Part shown: in pieces, positions 50,001 to 62,116 of the stretch
How positions within the stretch are numbered: position 1 is the first letter of the stretch
Layout of the letters: each line of letters opens with the position of its first letter
DNA from: Plasmopara viticola
Lineage: Eukaryota > Oomycota > Peronosporomycetes > Peronosporales > Peronosporaceae
Length of the DNA stretch: 64,000 nt
Direction: 5' to 3'
NCBI GenBank assembly: GCA_001695595.3
Contig: MBPM02000067.1
Span: forward strand, 310,001-374,000
Made by a program: the position numbers and the translations under genes
Notes under the pieces: generated by a model
Database searches by the model: none
Told to the model about the DNA's origin: nothing
What the model saw: only the letters and a program-made list of their open reading frames with translations

Positions 50001-51475
50001 AGATCTGCCAGGTTTTATCACGGAATCACTTCAAATGCTTCGACTCCCGACTATAATTATAATTGCATCCAATAGAAGAGAGATATTACTCTGGACTGCG
50101 AAATGATCGATACGAGGTAGCAAAGAGGGCTGCTGAGCAAATGTCATTTTACGAAGCAAAGCCTATGCCGGAGAAAATTACTATGGCTTCCACAGGAATC
50201 ACCGCACCAAAATTGGCCTCTGCGTCTATGGCTGCGCCCTTATACAAAGGTTGCGCCTACGCCAAAGGCTACACTTATGTCGCGGGCGGTAAGCTCAAGA
50301 AGTCGTTCGCCAAAGAGCCGCTAAGGCAATAAAGGCGTCCAATCCACCGCGTGTGTGCCAACCGCTCTACCTTGCTCGGTGGCATACAGACTCCTCTACA
50401 TTTGGACGACATATGTGGCAAAACTCGCCCAATTCTTCACTTAATCTCCAGACCCTTCGACAAGACGCAAAGGTTCATTTCGTTGCCTACCCCAGACGCA
50501 GGCACGGGTAGTGCGCCCTCACTTGCCGCGTTAATTAGCCATATTGGAAATAAATACGAGCCAGTAGGCTCACGAAGACCACCATATTAGCCGAAAAGGT
50601 AGCACTCCGAAGTGGCGAGCCTATATGAGGCTTTAAAAAACTTACTCATAAGGAGTTGCAAGCGAGGAGGGTCCATGCTCAGGCCATTGTCAATTTGACT
50701 CGCTAAAAGTTCAAGAAAACGAGGCCGACAGCACTATTTTTTCTACTATTAGCAAATTTACAAAGCTTGCGCTTTCCTGCTTGCAGGCAACGAATCCTGA
50801 CCTCAAATTTGCTAGAGGAAAATTTTCTCTCAGCTATTCTATAATGCTCACCCATGCAGCAAGACACTCTTCCGAGGTAAATTTACGTCAGAACGTCAAG
50901 TTTTATTCCGACCACCTAGATAGGAGAGCACGTGCGCGACGATAACACCTCATCATTTAAGCCGTCCCCGTCGCCATCCTGCCCACTCGATTCCAAAGGA
51001 GAATGCTTTAATTGCCACAGAGACTTTGTCTTAGCCTGAAAAATTTGTGCTTGGATAGCACAAATGCCGCAACGCTCTCTAGCTGTGTATAGCTCTACGA
51101 GCCACGCCTTTTCAGGGCAATAGATCCCGGCTAATCGCTGGATAAGCGCATAATGCGCTGACTGGAAAGAAATTTTTATGGTCCGTCCCAAAACGGTTTC
51201 GGGTAAGCATTTATGCAAATGGGCGTAGATTTCTACAAGTACTATAAGGTGTAAAGAAGATCATGCAAAGAATAGAAGTATGTCGAAATTGTAGCCTAAA
51301 TTAATCTACAATGTATTTCTCCTGTTTTTGATTCGTAAAGCAATTATAGCAGGAACTTTTCTCGACCACATTGTGCGAATACCAGTTTCAGCACCGGTAA
51401 AGTAAGTATAAAAAGTTAGCATGTACTATTTTAGCCTAAAAATTATTGCGTTTGTAAACTATCCCCGCACTTTTA

Positions 51476-52487
51476 ATGATCCCTAATGGCACACTGACCA
51501 AAGCGCCCCAAGCGGAGTCGGCAACCCTTCTTTTGCCGCGATCTCGGTGCAGCTGTTTACCAATTGAGTGGAAAGAGTTGCGCGTCATTGCCACCAAGGT
51601 GCAGCAAGATCTGGATGAATCAGGAAAGATCGAGCCTCATGACGAGTTTGAGTGCGTGTGTTCTTGCGTTCGTTTCAATGTTGTATCTTAAGCCGACTTC
51701 TGACATTCGCTCATGCAGAAGCGTTTTCGCCATGTGGCAAGCGGAACTTGGTGGAAATTCAAGTAAATTTGAAAACATGGAGGCAGTAGTCGGAACTGAA
51801 GTTGACGACCATAGTCCGCAAGAGCTTTCGTGGTACGCTAGTGCTCACAAGTACTGGGACGATGAGATTAATTGTCCTCTCTCGGAAAGCGGTGTGCTAG
51901 GTGGTTTTGCCCACATCTCAGACGTTGACATTCGTGACTCCAAACGATTTCTTCAACACGTTCGAGATACTGTAAGACCAGAATGGGTTTGTCATGCTGC
52001 AGTAGACTGTGGTGCTGGTATTGGTCGAGTAAGCAAATGGCTGTTATTGCCCATGTTCGATCACGTGGATCTAGTGGAACAGAGTCCGAGACTGCTACGT
52101 GGGGTACCACAGTATCTGGAAGGAGATGAGCAAGCTCGCGTGAGAAACTTGTATTGCATGGGCCTTCAGGACTTTGAGCCGACGGCTGCTGCTTACGACC
52201 TCATTTGGATGCAGTGGGTTTTGGTGCATCTCACCGATCTTGACCTCGTGCGTTACCTCAAGCGTTGTAAAAAGGCTCTCACACCAAATGGCTTCATAGT
52301 GGTCAAGGAAAATATATTTCAGTCTGCTGAACCCTACGATCTTGATCGGCAAGACAGCAGCATCACGCGCTCCGCCGTCTACTTTAAAAGCATTTTTCAG
52401 CAGGCTGGCCTCGTCGTGCTTGCGGAACGAAGACAACGCCACTTTCCGAAAGAACTTTACCCTGTGAAAATGTTTGCTCTGGCTTAA
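51476..52487 (+). CDS. NTMT1: Protein N-terminal (X-Pro-Lys) methyltransferase, two exons
   Basis: A SAM-dependent enzyme that methylates the exposed alpha-amino group of proteins starting X-Pro-Lys, such as ribosomal proteins. Exon 1 is 51476-51651 and exon 2 is 51719-52487. The 67-nt intron has GTGCGT at its 5' end, CTGAC about 20 nt before the 3' end, and TGCAG; the phase 2 join keeps one frame of 314 residues. Landmarks: W(Y)ASAHKYW near 97, GVLGGFAHIS, SAM-binding motif I DCGAGIGRVSKWLLLP at about 155-170, GLQDFEP, IWMQWVLVHLTD, VVKENIF, DSSITRS and a C-terminal ALA close to the family's usual end. All match human NTMT1 and yeast Tae1. The exon 1 peptide is an N-terminal extension without a clear domain. 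Reading exon 2 alone from an upstream ATG in the intron frame (51564) would give a less likely N-terminus. It faces AQR with 35 bp between stops. Confidence 0.93.
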
Positions 52488-52522
52488 TAGTAAATGTAAC
52501 TTCAGTGACTTATCTATTAGAC

Positions 52523-55500
52523 CTAAGGCCGAAGACCTGCCACTATTCTTTCGAGTTGCTGACTGTCAGCGACGTACACACTTTTATTCACTTTTTTCTT
52601 GGACTTCGTCTTCTTGATTGTTGGCATTGCCATCCCCACTCGATCAGACGGCACCAGTGCCAGCTTTGTCGCCTTGTCACCGTCGTATTTTGCTGCAATC
52701 GACACTAGCTTGGTGAGAAAGGGTTTCAATTCGCGTGATTGCTCAAGAGTAGCGAGGCATCCCACAACATAAAGTCCAAGCCGAGCACGAGAAAAGGCAG
52801 TATGTACACGACGCACATCTTGAAGGTGCCCCGCGCTAGACCCGCTAAGCACCGTGGAGAGTAATACAAAATCATTCTCTTGACCTTGAAAGTCATCTAC
52901 AGTCGATACATGACACATTTTCGCTCCTGGGGTCTCATTAAGAAGTCTCAAAAAGAGCTCTTTCTGAGCATTGCAAGTCGTGAGGATTGTCACTTGGTCT
53001 GGACGATAGCCAACGCCAATCATGTACCAAAATAGCGCGACAATGAACTTGGCCTCTTCCACATTTTCGTGTGCATGAGCTTTTAATTGACGCTCGATTG
53101 ACGCTCCGGTGAGATCAACAAACTGTGCCACATGCGCGAAACCAGCGTTGCTAATCTGGTACTCTGGCTCCAATTTCACATGAGGCAAGTCGCCCAGTGT
53201 ACTTTTGTTGTTTTCATAACGCCATCGGTAGATATCAGCCAACTCACTTCGACAGCGACCTTGATAGTCAAGCGTAATATGAGGTACACCAAGACGCAGC
53301 AGACGTGTAAATAGGCTTTGATCAGAGTGTGCATAGTTTGCAAATGCAAGTGATTTCGCCACCGGTGGTAACTGCTTAGCGTCTCCTAGGAGCACGACCC
53401 GCTTCAAGCTTGAAAGCGTATTAGTCTCATTCGCTTCTGACCCAACATTATTCGTGCATGCCAACAGTAGTGGCACAAGACTATCCACCTCGCTAATCTG
53501 GGTAGCGTCCTGCATTATCAGACTTCCGAAGGTCAGTTTAAGTTTAGTGAGCTTGCGGTGGTTTGATGCCGCATACGTGCACGTCGTGGCGACAATCCGA
53601 GCATGGTAAATCATATACATGTCGCCACGTTGGCGTGGGGTTTGTAGAAGCTCAAAAGGGTGAAGGCGCCTTAGCTCTGCGAAATATGACTCGATATCCG
53701 CAGCAAATTGACGGAGCGCATCAGCCGTATCCGGTGCCGTTCCCTTTCGCATTGCATAAAATTCCTTGAGCTCTGTAACATTATCAGCCTCGCGTGCCGC
53801 ATCAAGAAACGGCTTCATGTGAAACTGGTAGAAAATCTGTGCATTCTCGCAGGAATACGACGCCGAACCACCAGCAAGACCAGCGTACCGTGAAGCGTCT
53901 TTATTTATTAGCCACTGCGCCATTTGCTCAACTTCTGTCAGTAACGCTGCTCTTCGCTTCAACAAAAAGGCTACCCGGCCATTGCGACTGAAATTCGCGT
54001 GAGAAGTGCTGCCACTCTCTTTACTTGCATTACTGTCGCCTGCGTGTTGCGCTTGTCCCAATCGCACTAATTCAGCCTCATGGATAACATTTCGGTTTAA
54101 TACTTTTGCAAGAAAGTTGTCTAATGCTCGATTGGAGTGAGCAACAAGGAGAATCTTTTCGCGCGCTGGAGTTGTGCGGTAGAGATTTAGCACGAGTTGC
54201 ACAACCACATCCGTCTTGCCCGTGCCTGGTGGGCCCACAATTAGAGTAAGACCCTCGCACTGTCCCGTTCGTACGGCGGCCACTTGTGCTTTTGTGTATC
54301 GGATTGAAGTGGGGGGGTGCTGAGAAGCTGAAGAGGAACTTTTTTTGTCGAAGGCTCGAATATAGCTTGTGCCATCACAAACATTTTCCACGTAAGCAAA
54401 GGGAGCCACTGCGTCTTTTGGTTGTAGCACTTGCATTTCATCTTCGAAACGGACCAGTTTTTCACCACCACCCGCGTCAAGTGCGTGTTCTCCATCCTGT
54501 AGCAGCTCACCCAGTGGAACCACTATCTGCTGTTCTGCCCTTGCCTTGTAAATCGACTTGTACAACGCAGTGGCCGGATCACCATATCCTAAGAAGAGGT
54601 CGTGAAGCCAAGTTGGCAACAACTTCTCTGAATTAGCGTTTTGCCATGCACTGGCAACTGTGTCCAGCACAGCCTTGAAGTTATTCACATGAGAGTCACG
54701 TCGTACTAAGAGATTTACATTCTCGTATGCATCAAGATGGCCCGCTTCAAGGTCTTTCTTGTATTGCACACCATCCAATGCTACCTTGAACACACGCTGA
54801 CTTCCTTTGCCCACAGGATTTTCATCATGAATTGTGTTGCCAGCAACGTCTTGGACCTCCAAGATCTCTCCTGCGCGCACATAGAGCACACCATAGTTTT
54901 CAGGAAATGATCCTGCACTTTTATGTTGTTGCTCAAAGCCCATCATTTCAGCACCTTCATCAGCTATTGCCCTTATAGTCACAAGAAAAACCACCTCATT
55001 CGACTGGTACGAATCAAAGCACTGACGATCATGTCGACTAGATAGTTCCACTTCAAATTGCGCAACAACAGAGGCTGGAAAGTTCTGGCCAAGCGACGGT
55101 TTACTCACTTGCACAATTTGGAGCGGAGTTGACAGTGAGACAGCCAACCGAGAAAACCCACGAAAACGTGTATCCCTTTTACTTGATGCATGAAGAGTCC
55201 GCACGGCATCTAGTTGCGTGATTGCTGTCTCAAGATCCCTGCGAATGTCTCGCGCAGCCTCGAGTCGAATCAGCTCGTAATTGCGCTGAAAATAATCGGT
55301 CAAATTTATATACTGTAAGCCCAACTTGCGCACAGGTAGTATTGGGAACAGGTTGGTATCATCTGCGCTGTAAATCTGGTCTAATCGCTCCATAGATTCG
55401 TTGCCATCCAATGTTTCCTTGTCTCGAGCTGTCGCGGCCTTGCGATCAAACAATTCATTCCAAATCTCCATTTCCGTTGGATAAATTGATGACGAAAAAG

Positions 55501-56784
55501 TGTCATCGTCATTACTGCCACAAAGGGAATACTCCTCCACAAAAAACTTTATCAGGTCAGCATCAGTGCTCGACTCAGCCTCAGCTTGGTCAGCCAGCAC
55601 ACCAACAGCAATCGCCAGCGATGACAAACGCGGGCGATCAGCAGCTGCAATAGTGCCAAGCAACTCAGTGAAAGTGAGAGCGTCGGCAATCTGACCACAG
55701 GAAGCGACGGCCAAATCTTCCACGCGTGAGTTCCGAAACGACAAAAAGGCATACTGCTGCAATGTCTGAATGTGACGTGTTTGACGCTCTCGTTGCTCCA
55801 AAGGTGATAGCGATGCATTTGTTTGTGCGTCAATCGGAAACCGTATGTAGACATCTAACAACTTCACTTGTTTTCGAAGAGCCTGTCTATCGTAGACATT
55901 TTGTCTCTTGAATGCGTATTGCAATAATGCGCTGGTATTTAGCAACGTGCGTATATGGCGACGTCTCAAGACGGTTGATAAATAGCGACGAGTCTGCGAC
56001 TGACTCAAAAGGTCAATCAACAAAGCTAGAAACAATGCAACATAGCGTAGTTGTTGTACGATCTCGTGCACCAGTACGTCTTCGTTGATCGGTGCCTTCA
56101 AGACCTTGAAAAACTTGTCAAGTTGGTGTACTAGAGCTGTTTGCTCATGCTGCAGCGTTTTTTCCGCTATCCGACTTTACGCCGCTTGTTTGACGTCACC
56201 TTGGCTTCGGCCTTAGTTAGCAGCCCTTTGGTCATTGCTCGATTCCAGTGTTGCTCCAGTTTTGGGTATAATTGAAACTCGAGCGCGCGCTGGGTCGGCG
56301 ATAGCATTGTCCAGAGCGAAATCGACGTCATCTGCAGTACAGAGGCCGCCATTTGCGGCACTTCGAAGCTTTGGAAGCTAGTGATGAGGAACTGCGTCAG
56401 TGCCGTCCGCTCTTTAAACGCCCACTCATTGTCGCTCGTTGTATCCATCAAGTTGGTCCACAACGTCGTCGTAAATGCTTTCCACGCTGTGTCATCCTTC
56501 ATTAGAAAGTTCCAAACACCGTTGAAACTATCATCAGTAGACAGCGCGACCATCTCTCTCGCGCGAAAGCTCACGAGCAACAACACAGATACCAGCCAAG
56601 CCTTCTTCACATGGTAGTGCGCAGTAGCCACGATCTCTACCAGCGGCCACAGAGCGTTCTTTAAGAAATCGGTAGCATCCAAGTCATGAAGACAATCAAT
56701 TGTTTGCTCATCACTGCTCGAGTCGCTCATAAAATTATTGTAAAGAGCCGCGACGGCATCCAGCGACTGCATCGCGGAGGACAA
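52523..56784 (-). CDS. AQR: Aquarius-type spliceosomal SF1 helicase, two exons
   Basis: Aquarius (IBP160) is a superfamily 1 RNA helicase of the spliceosome that binds the intron near the branch site. Exon 1 is 56784-56200 (195 codons) and exon 2 is 56149-52523. A 50-nt intron (56199-56150, GTGACG...CTGCAG, phase 0) removes a TAG and restores one frame of 1403 residues, close to the usual roughly 1480. The N-terminal armadillo-like half shows family runs such as SLWTMLSPTQRALEFQLYPK, LIDLLSQSQTRRYLS and YGDPATALYKS. Helicase motifs: Walker A GPPGTGKT at about 834-841, VAHSNRALDN, motif II MQDATQ at about 1074 (usual form MEEAAQ), GDAKQLPP at about 1117, STVDDFQGQENDFVLLS at about 1277 and SRARLGLY at about 1315. 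A basic tail (KKTKSKKKVNKS) may be nuclear. The motif II change is noteworthy. The 50-nt intron is short, so the splice sites need confirmation. Confidence 0.95.
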
Positions 56785-59700
56785 ACAGTATTTACGCTAT
56801 TAAAATGTGATGGTAACAACAAATCATGTATGATTGAGTACCTCTTTTGATGGTGGTTGCTTTAGTATTTGTGTCTTCAGCTCACATATACTGGGGGAGG
56901 CGCTAGACACGCTCGCCAACGCGGAGGCTGGTCGACGGGGCATTGCTTGGTCGTAAAAAGATTAAATTTGGTTAAAAAAGATTTACTCAAATATACGTAC
57001 TTAATGATCCTGCAAAAGGTTTTTCCGAAGGCCAAATAGTAACACGACTACAATGTAGTAAGCGATCTTTATTGCATCTTATTTCTTGTCGCTTGACAAA
57101 TACTCATTCATACGCCTTTTGGCGCACTACGAGATGAGTTGTAGCTCGTTCTCCGGATCACACACAAAGTTGCAATACATCCTGCAGCTCCCGACACTTC
57201 TCTCTCGCCACCGTCGATATATGTTGAAGGCGATGCTAGTTTCGACCTCAATAAATTGTATTCGTTAACTTGTTACCTAAAAAAGTACAAGGGCAGAAGT
57301 ATGGCTGTTCTCCTTTACATAGACACGAGTTAGTAAGCGCGTCAGTGATAAGTAGCAAGCTGCGTCGAGTTAATATTCTCTGGCGAGATACACTTGCTGA
57401 CTTGATCGGATTCCGCAGTGATGTGACCTAAAGGACAGGAATGTATAATGTATTACCTCAGTAGGGTACACCGAATGAAGAACAAGTCGAAAGCTTATCG
57501 AGCTCTAGACGCAAGTTGAGTTCTGATAGGAAGTCAGCACTGGGCACTGAAAAGTGCTCTTTAAGTGGATAAGGTACTTGTCGAGACCTTGATGCTGATG
57601 CGCTTGCAATCAAGTGCATTAGTTTTTAGTAACCGGTTTGGACCGTGGCTCACGATGTTGTTGAGATCCGTATCGTGGCATCCAAAAACACGATTGACCC
57701 TTTAGTAATCCTAGAAATCGTCTTGAATAGTGTCAGAGCTCGAGATTGTGCAAAACAGTGCTTTCGGAGGCGTTCACACCTCGGTATAAGCCGGAGCATC
57801 AGCTGACGTACGTCTTTTAGTCACCTAGCTGTAACAGTTGCTTGCTTTGCAGCCCGTCAGGGTAAAAAGGACTGAGTCTGTCCTGTTTAGATGCTGCAAA
57901 GTATGCTTGCTGAATTGACTAGCAACCCTCTCTAAGAGGTTGTGGCGTCTGTCATCTACATGGACGGACTACACACGGTCACGAATCGGACAAAAGAATT
58001 TTTTAGTACACTTGTATTCTAAGGAGGACATAAATATGGCATTAAATGTCGTTCAGGCAAGCACGCGTACGAAGAGACTCATAAAGCCAAGGCGAATCGA
58101 GCAGTCGAATCACCATAGGAGGAGGTGGACTAACAAGCTGCGGACTTGTACACGGGCATCGTTGATGTCAGCGTTGATGCTTTATCTTTGGTAGCACTCG
58201 CTATGTGTGGTTAGGGACCAAGCTCGGCAAAATTAAGGGGGACAAAAGCTCAACGCCAGCCAGTCATCTGGTATACGTCAATGTTCAGTGGTCACGGAAC
58301 GACCTGCTGATAGAAATGTAAGCTCTGACAAGATTTGAGGAGGTATGAAAGGTCGACAGGGCTTGACCTCGAAAGGGTCTTTGATCTATCGGAGAAAACA
58401 TATTTGCAAGCCTGCCTTGCTGGTAGTCGAGGCAATCCTAAAAGGCTTTAGCAAGTTGTGGTTCCAGTGTTGCCGTACTTCGTGTGATTGGCCTCAATTA
58501 ATCGCTATCGTTAAAGCCGACAATCGCATAGTTCTACACATGTCGAAAGTAGGCATCTCCATTGGTCCCACTAATGAGAAGTCGTACCCGCAAAAGACAA
58601 ATTTGACTCTAATCCTCACAACTTTGTATATCTAAACTTCGTATGCCGCATTAATCGCTAAAAGCCGACAAAGGGTCGCGAAATTGGTAGAGTATAGCCG
58701 CGCGCGATTGGTAGATGGCGCGCGAGATAACGCTCAAGATCAAATTTTTTATGCTCAGTATACGCCGCTGCTGCTGTCGGCGCCGACACTGGCCACCCTG
58801 TTATTTCCAGTTCCCTTTAACCCCCTATACTTGCCTAGATCAAGCCTTGCGCTTACCATTTATGCCTCTCATTTTAAAAGTGGGCATACACGAGACCAGT
58901 CGAAAGATAAGCCGATCGAAGGTAGATGTGGCACCGCGGGCAATGGCAGGTGCATTTAATGACGTTATCTCTAGTGGAATGAGTAAATAAGCTCGAAAAT
59001 TTGTTTCAAAGGGCAGCCTCGGCACAATAAATGCGCTACTTTGTCGCAGATCTCAGCCACCAAATTAAAAACACGCGGATGCTTGTAGGTCAGGAAGCGA
59101 CGAGATCGAAGAGACGATTCATTGTTTTCCCTGACGGGCATTGCTTATGCGCGATACCGCTCAGTGAATATGTGCGCAGACCCTTGCAACGCGCTTATAA
59201 ACGAGGACTGACCAGAATGAATGCTGATATAATACGGTTTGGTTGTGTTTTGGATCAAAATTGCTCATTGCCTATAGCTGAAAAGGGAGCGCTGATGGGA
59301 GCAAATTCGCAGACCGCCTACATCAGATGGCAGACGATCTTATAGGTGGACAGACGCTAGTAGAATGCGTTTAAATTGCACTCGATGCATACATGCGGAG
59401 CAAATACTTGAAGTAAACAGATTTCTTAAGGTCAAGGCAGACCTTGAATTTAACCACCCTGAGGTCATTCTCTTTAGCAAAGCTTTATGTGATCGACGTT
59501 TTTCTGGCTAGATCGAACAATTGCCTTTCCAATACAAGCGTCAAAAGATAAATATCACAAAGATCGCAATTAGATAATGAGCACACGAGTCTACTATTGT
59601 CAAAGTTGGAAACGAACTGCGGCAGTCAGGAGAAATGCGGCAGATTATTAGCAGATTATTAGCTAGCACTAGCACAGCTGGTCGACTCGGAATGGGAGAG

Positions 59701-62116
59701 GGAGTTATGATTCGAGCAACTTGCTCGTGGATGCGCTTACGAGCTCAAAGCTCGAATAGTGGTCGAACAAGATCTGGAACCCTCGGAGCTGCAGCCACGA
59801 GTTCTTGACGAAGACCGTCGAGGGCATCGTCATTGCATTTGCCAGACGTCGATCGCGAACTACATCGTAGCGAAGAGCATGCAGTGTGCTGCATGGTGCT
59901 GACACGTCGTTCCCCTACCCACCTCTTTGGTATTTTTTTCAGGTTTGTCGCCAAGGTGATGTTCCCACTCCAAAAGCTGGGAGGCAAGGTTGCAATTGAA
60001 AATGCTGGGACCGCGAGCAGCCGAGGGTCTGTTGAGCGCTGCGAAAAAAAATCTTACGTGACAATGATGTTGCGGGCTACACGACAGTTGAACGACAAGT
60101 CCCTAGCCGAGAGAGCGCGTACCAATAATACCGCATTGGCTTCATTTAAGTTGTTGCGACGTGCGAGCAGTAAATAAAGCTTCTTGTTCTTAAATACTCG
60201 ACATTTAAGTAGTATTGTTTTATTCTCAAATTTTCATGGGAGTGATTAGGCTCACAGTGCCGGCATCAGGCCTCCGTTTTATAAGCTACCAAGCGAGCAC
60301 AATAGGCCACATAGTTTAGTTTTGCTGATTTAGCATTTTGGTTCTTAGAGCTGCGTGTTCTGTTCCTCATGCTGAGCATCCGTCGAGAGGGATCACTTAC
60401 TTCCGTTGCCGAAGTTTGTTGACCATGAGGCTTGAATACTGCTTACTTAAAGCGAAAGTGACCAACGCGCGAGGCGCAAGTGTGCTCCGAATCGACATTC
60501 GATGTCATAGCCATATTTTGCGAGGATGCCGCATGACATTTGGACAATTTGAGCTTGGCTTATATTCTAAACATGTTGTCGGAAATCTTTTATCCCCCGA
60601 CAATGCTTTAGGTATGATCGACAATAAGTCGCTGGGTCTGTGAGCTGTGAGGCTCATTGAATTTGTTGTAAAGATTTTTTAGAAGCGATACAAGTCAAAA
60701 TGGTGATGCCAGATAGACAGAATGTCCCGAAGGGAATTTTGTCATGTATACTTAAGCCTTGATGGAGTGGTTACACGAACCTAGTGTGTGTCGGCGATAA
60801 TGGGATAGAAAACGCGATTTTTTAAATGAGCAAGGGTACTAAAATTTAACAAAAATCATGATTAAATGACACGGAGACGGCGATCTGCGACTCGTATTGG
60901 CTTTAGATCTGTTGAAAAGGTGTGCGCCTGAGAAGGCAGAATGCGAAGTCAATATATTTAGGTCCTTAGTTCGCCATGTGCTACCTCTAAGCCTATCCTT
61001 CTAGATCATTTTGGAAGCCTTCAGCCTACGACGTCATGACCTTACCGGCATTGGCCGTAATCTTGTTCGTAAGTCTGTGTCGTCATCCGCCTGTCCGACA
61101 TGCATTCAGCGGTGCAAAAACATAGGCCCGAGAACTAAACTCGGCTTTCTCTTACATGATAGTTACGGCAGCCTCGCGGCACCTATAAATCAAGTGTGGA
61201 AGATTTTGGCTGAACTCTGGACGACTCCACAGTAGGCGCTACTGCGTGCTGCTTGAGTTCCAGAGCATGAACGAAGAGTTCGAACGGCTTAACGTGCTCC
61301 AAATGCCTGTCAGCAGAAGGCTACAATTGCAGCCGTCTATTTGAACTTATAGAAACCGCTGGCAATCTACTCGTGGACGTACAATTGATACCAGCTGTGA
61401 CGGCGGTACACAGCACCTAGGGGCGTGAAAAAATGTACAATTTTCCAGCAAGCAACTATTTTCTATCCCCAATCTAAAGGCGATCAACGTGTGCCATATT
61501 TTGCGGTCTAAAGATGAACTTGTTTGCTACAATATTTATCCCATCTATGATATATCCAAACCAATATAAGAACAGTCAAGGTGCTCTTCGTGCAGAGTCT
61601 TGCAGCGTTTTTTGCGCTGGAGCCCATGAAAACCACGCTACGCGCGATCGGACTACGTTCATTTCGCGAGCACGCATGTCTAACCATTCCCACGAACACC
61701 TGGCTGTACGAATACATAGCACGCAGACAAATTTGACTGAATCTACCGTTTACAGATTATTGCCACGAGATATGCTGCGATTGCAGTGTCCTTTCAACCG
61801 AAAACTACTTTTAGTTTAAGAGCTTGGCTTTATGTTACAGTGCGCTGCACAATTAGTAAGTATGCCGAGACAGCAACCACACTAGGTGACATTTTTCAAC
61901 AACAACTAAAGCTCTCCGACAGGTTATTCTGCAGGAGCTTTTTAAAAGTTTACCGTTTAGTCATTATAGAGCGATAGGGCGCAAACATAGTAAGTGGAGT
62001 GTTTTGCACTGATCCACGCAACAGATGGTTTTTGATGTAAATCTTATAAATCAAGCCCTAGACAAACCGATTTAGTGCTTTCAAACCGAGATTGAAAGTG
62101 TCTGCTAGCGATTTAC
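56785..62116. other. Gene-poor stretch upstream of AQR and DusA
   Basis: Begins with the presumed AQR promoter on minus and ends with the DusA promoter on plus. Inside lies a probable gypsy Gag relic (57900-58160). Frames at 58684-58959, 59031-59345, 59833-60177, 60338-60643, 61011-61235 and 61514-61819 show no known motif and look like decayed element sequence. No RNA gene was recognised. Confidence 0.45.
57900..58160 (+). mobile_element. Probable Ty3/gypsy Gag relic
   Basis: One frame reads VIYMDGLHTVTNRTKEFF and a shifted frame then reads YSKEDINMALNVVQAS. In that order they fit the end of the retrotransposon Gag domain in oomycete gypsy elements (F(M/Y).GL..G..RTE.F...P.(S/T)FEEA(I/V)(N/D)IAL). 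The frameshift lies in a T-run at about 58000. No zinc knuckle follows. This is recognition by pattern only, so moderate. Confidence 0.42.

Larger units (their letters stand above)
44341..51475. other. Long gene-poor stretch, retroelement and repeat debris
   Basis: No gene recognised. Open frames at 45469-45723, 46568-46768, 48623-48844 and 50063-50332 lack known motifs. It contains the short minisatellite at 48988-49027, the LTR-like repeat at 49741-50000 and a reversed repeat fragment at 50748-50800. The last about 150 bp are presumably the promoter of the methyltransferase gene. Confidence 0.45.

Noticed and set aside
51564..51718. Longer unspliced start for the methyltransferase at 51564
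   Set aside because: The part before 51719 in this frame has no family resemblance and overlaps a well-formed intron. The spliced model from 51476 keeps phase and a branch-like CTGAC.
59683..60180. Readable Glu/Arg-rich run and a faint resemblance to 15120-15260
   Set aside because: Only a few short words (GGAGCTGCAGC, GAGCATGCA) are shared. Not enough to claim a repeat family.
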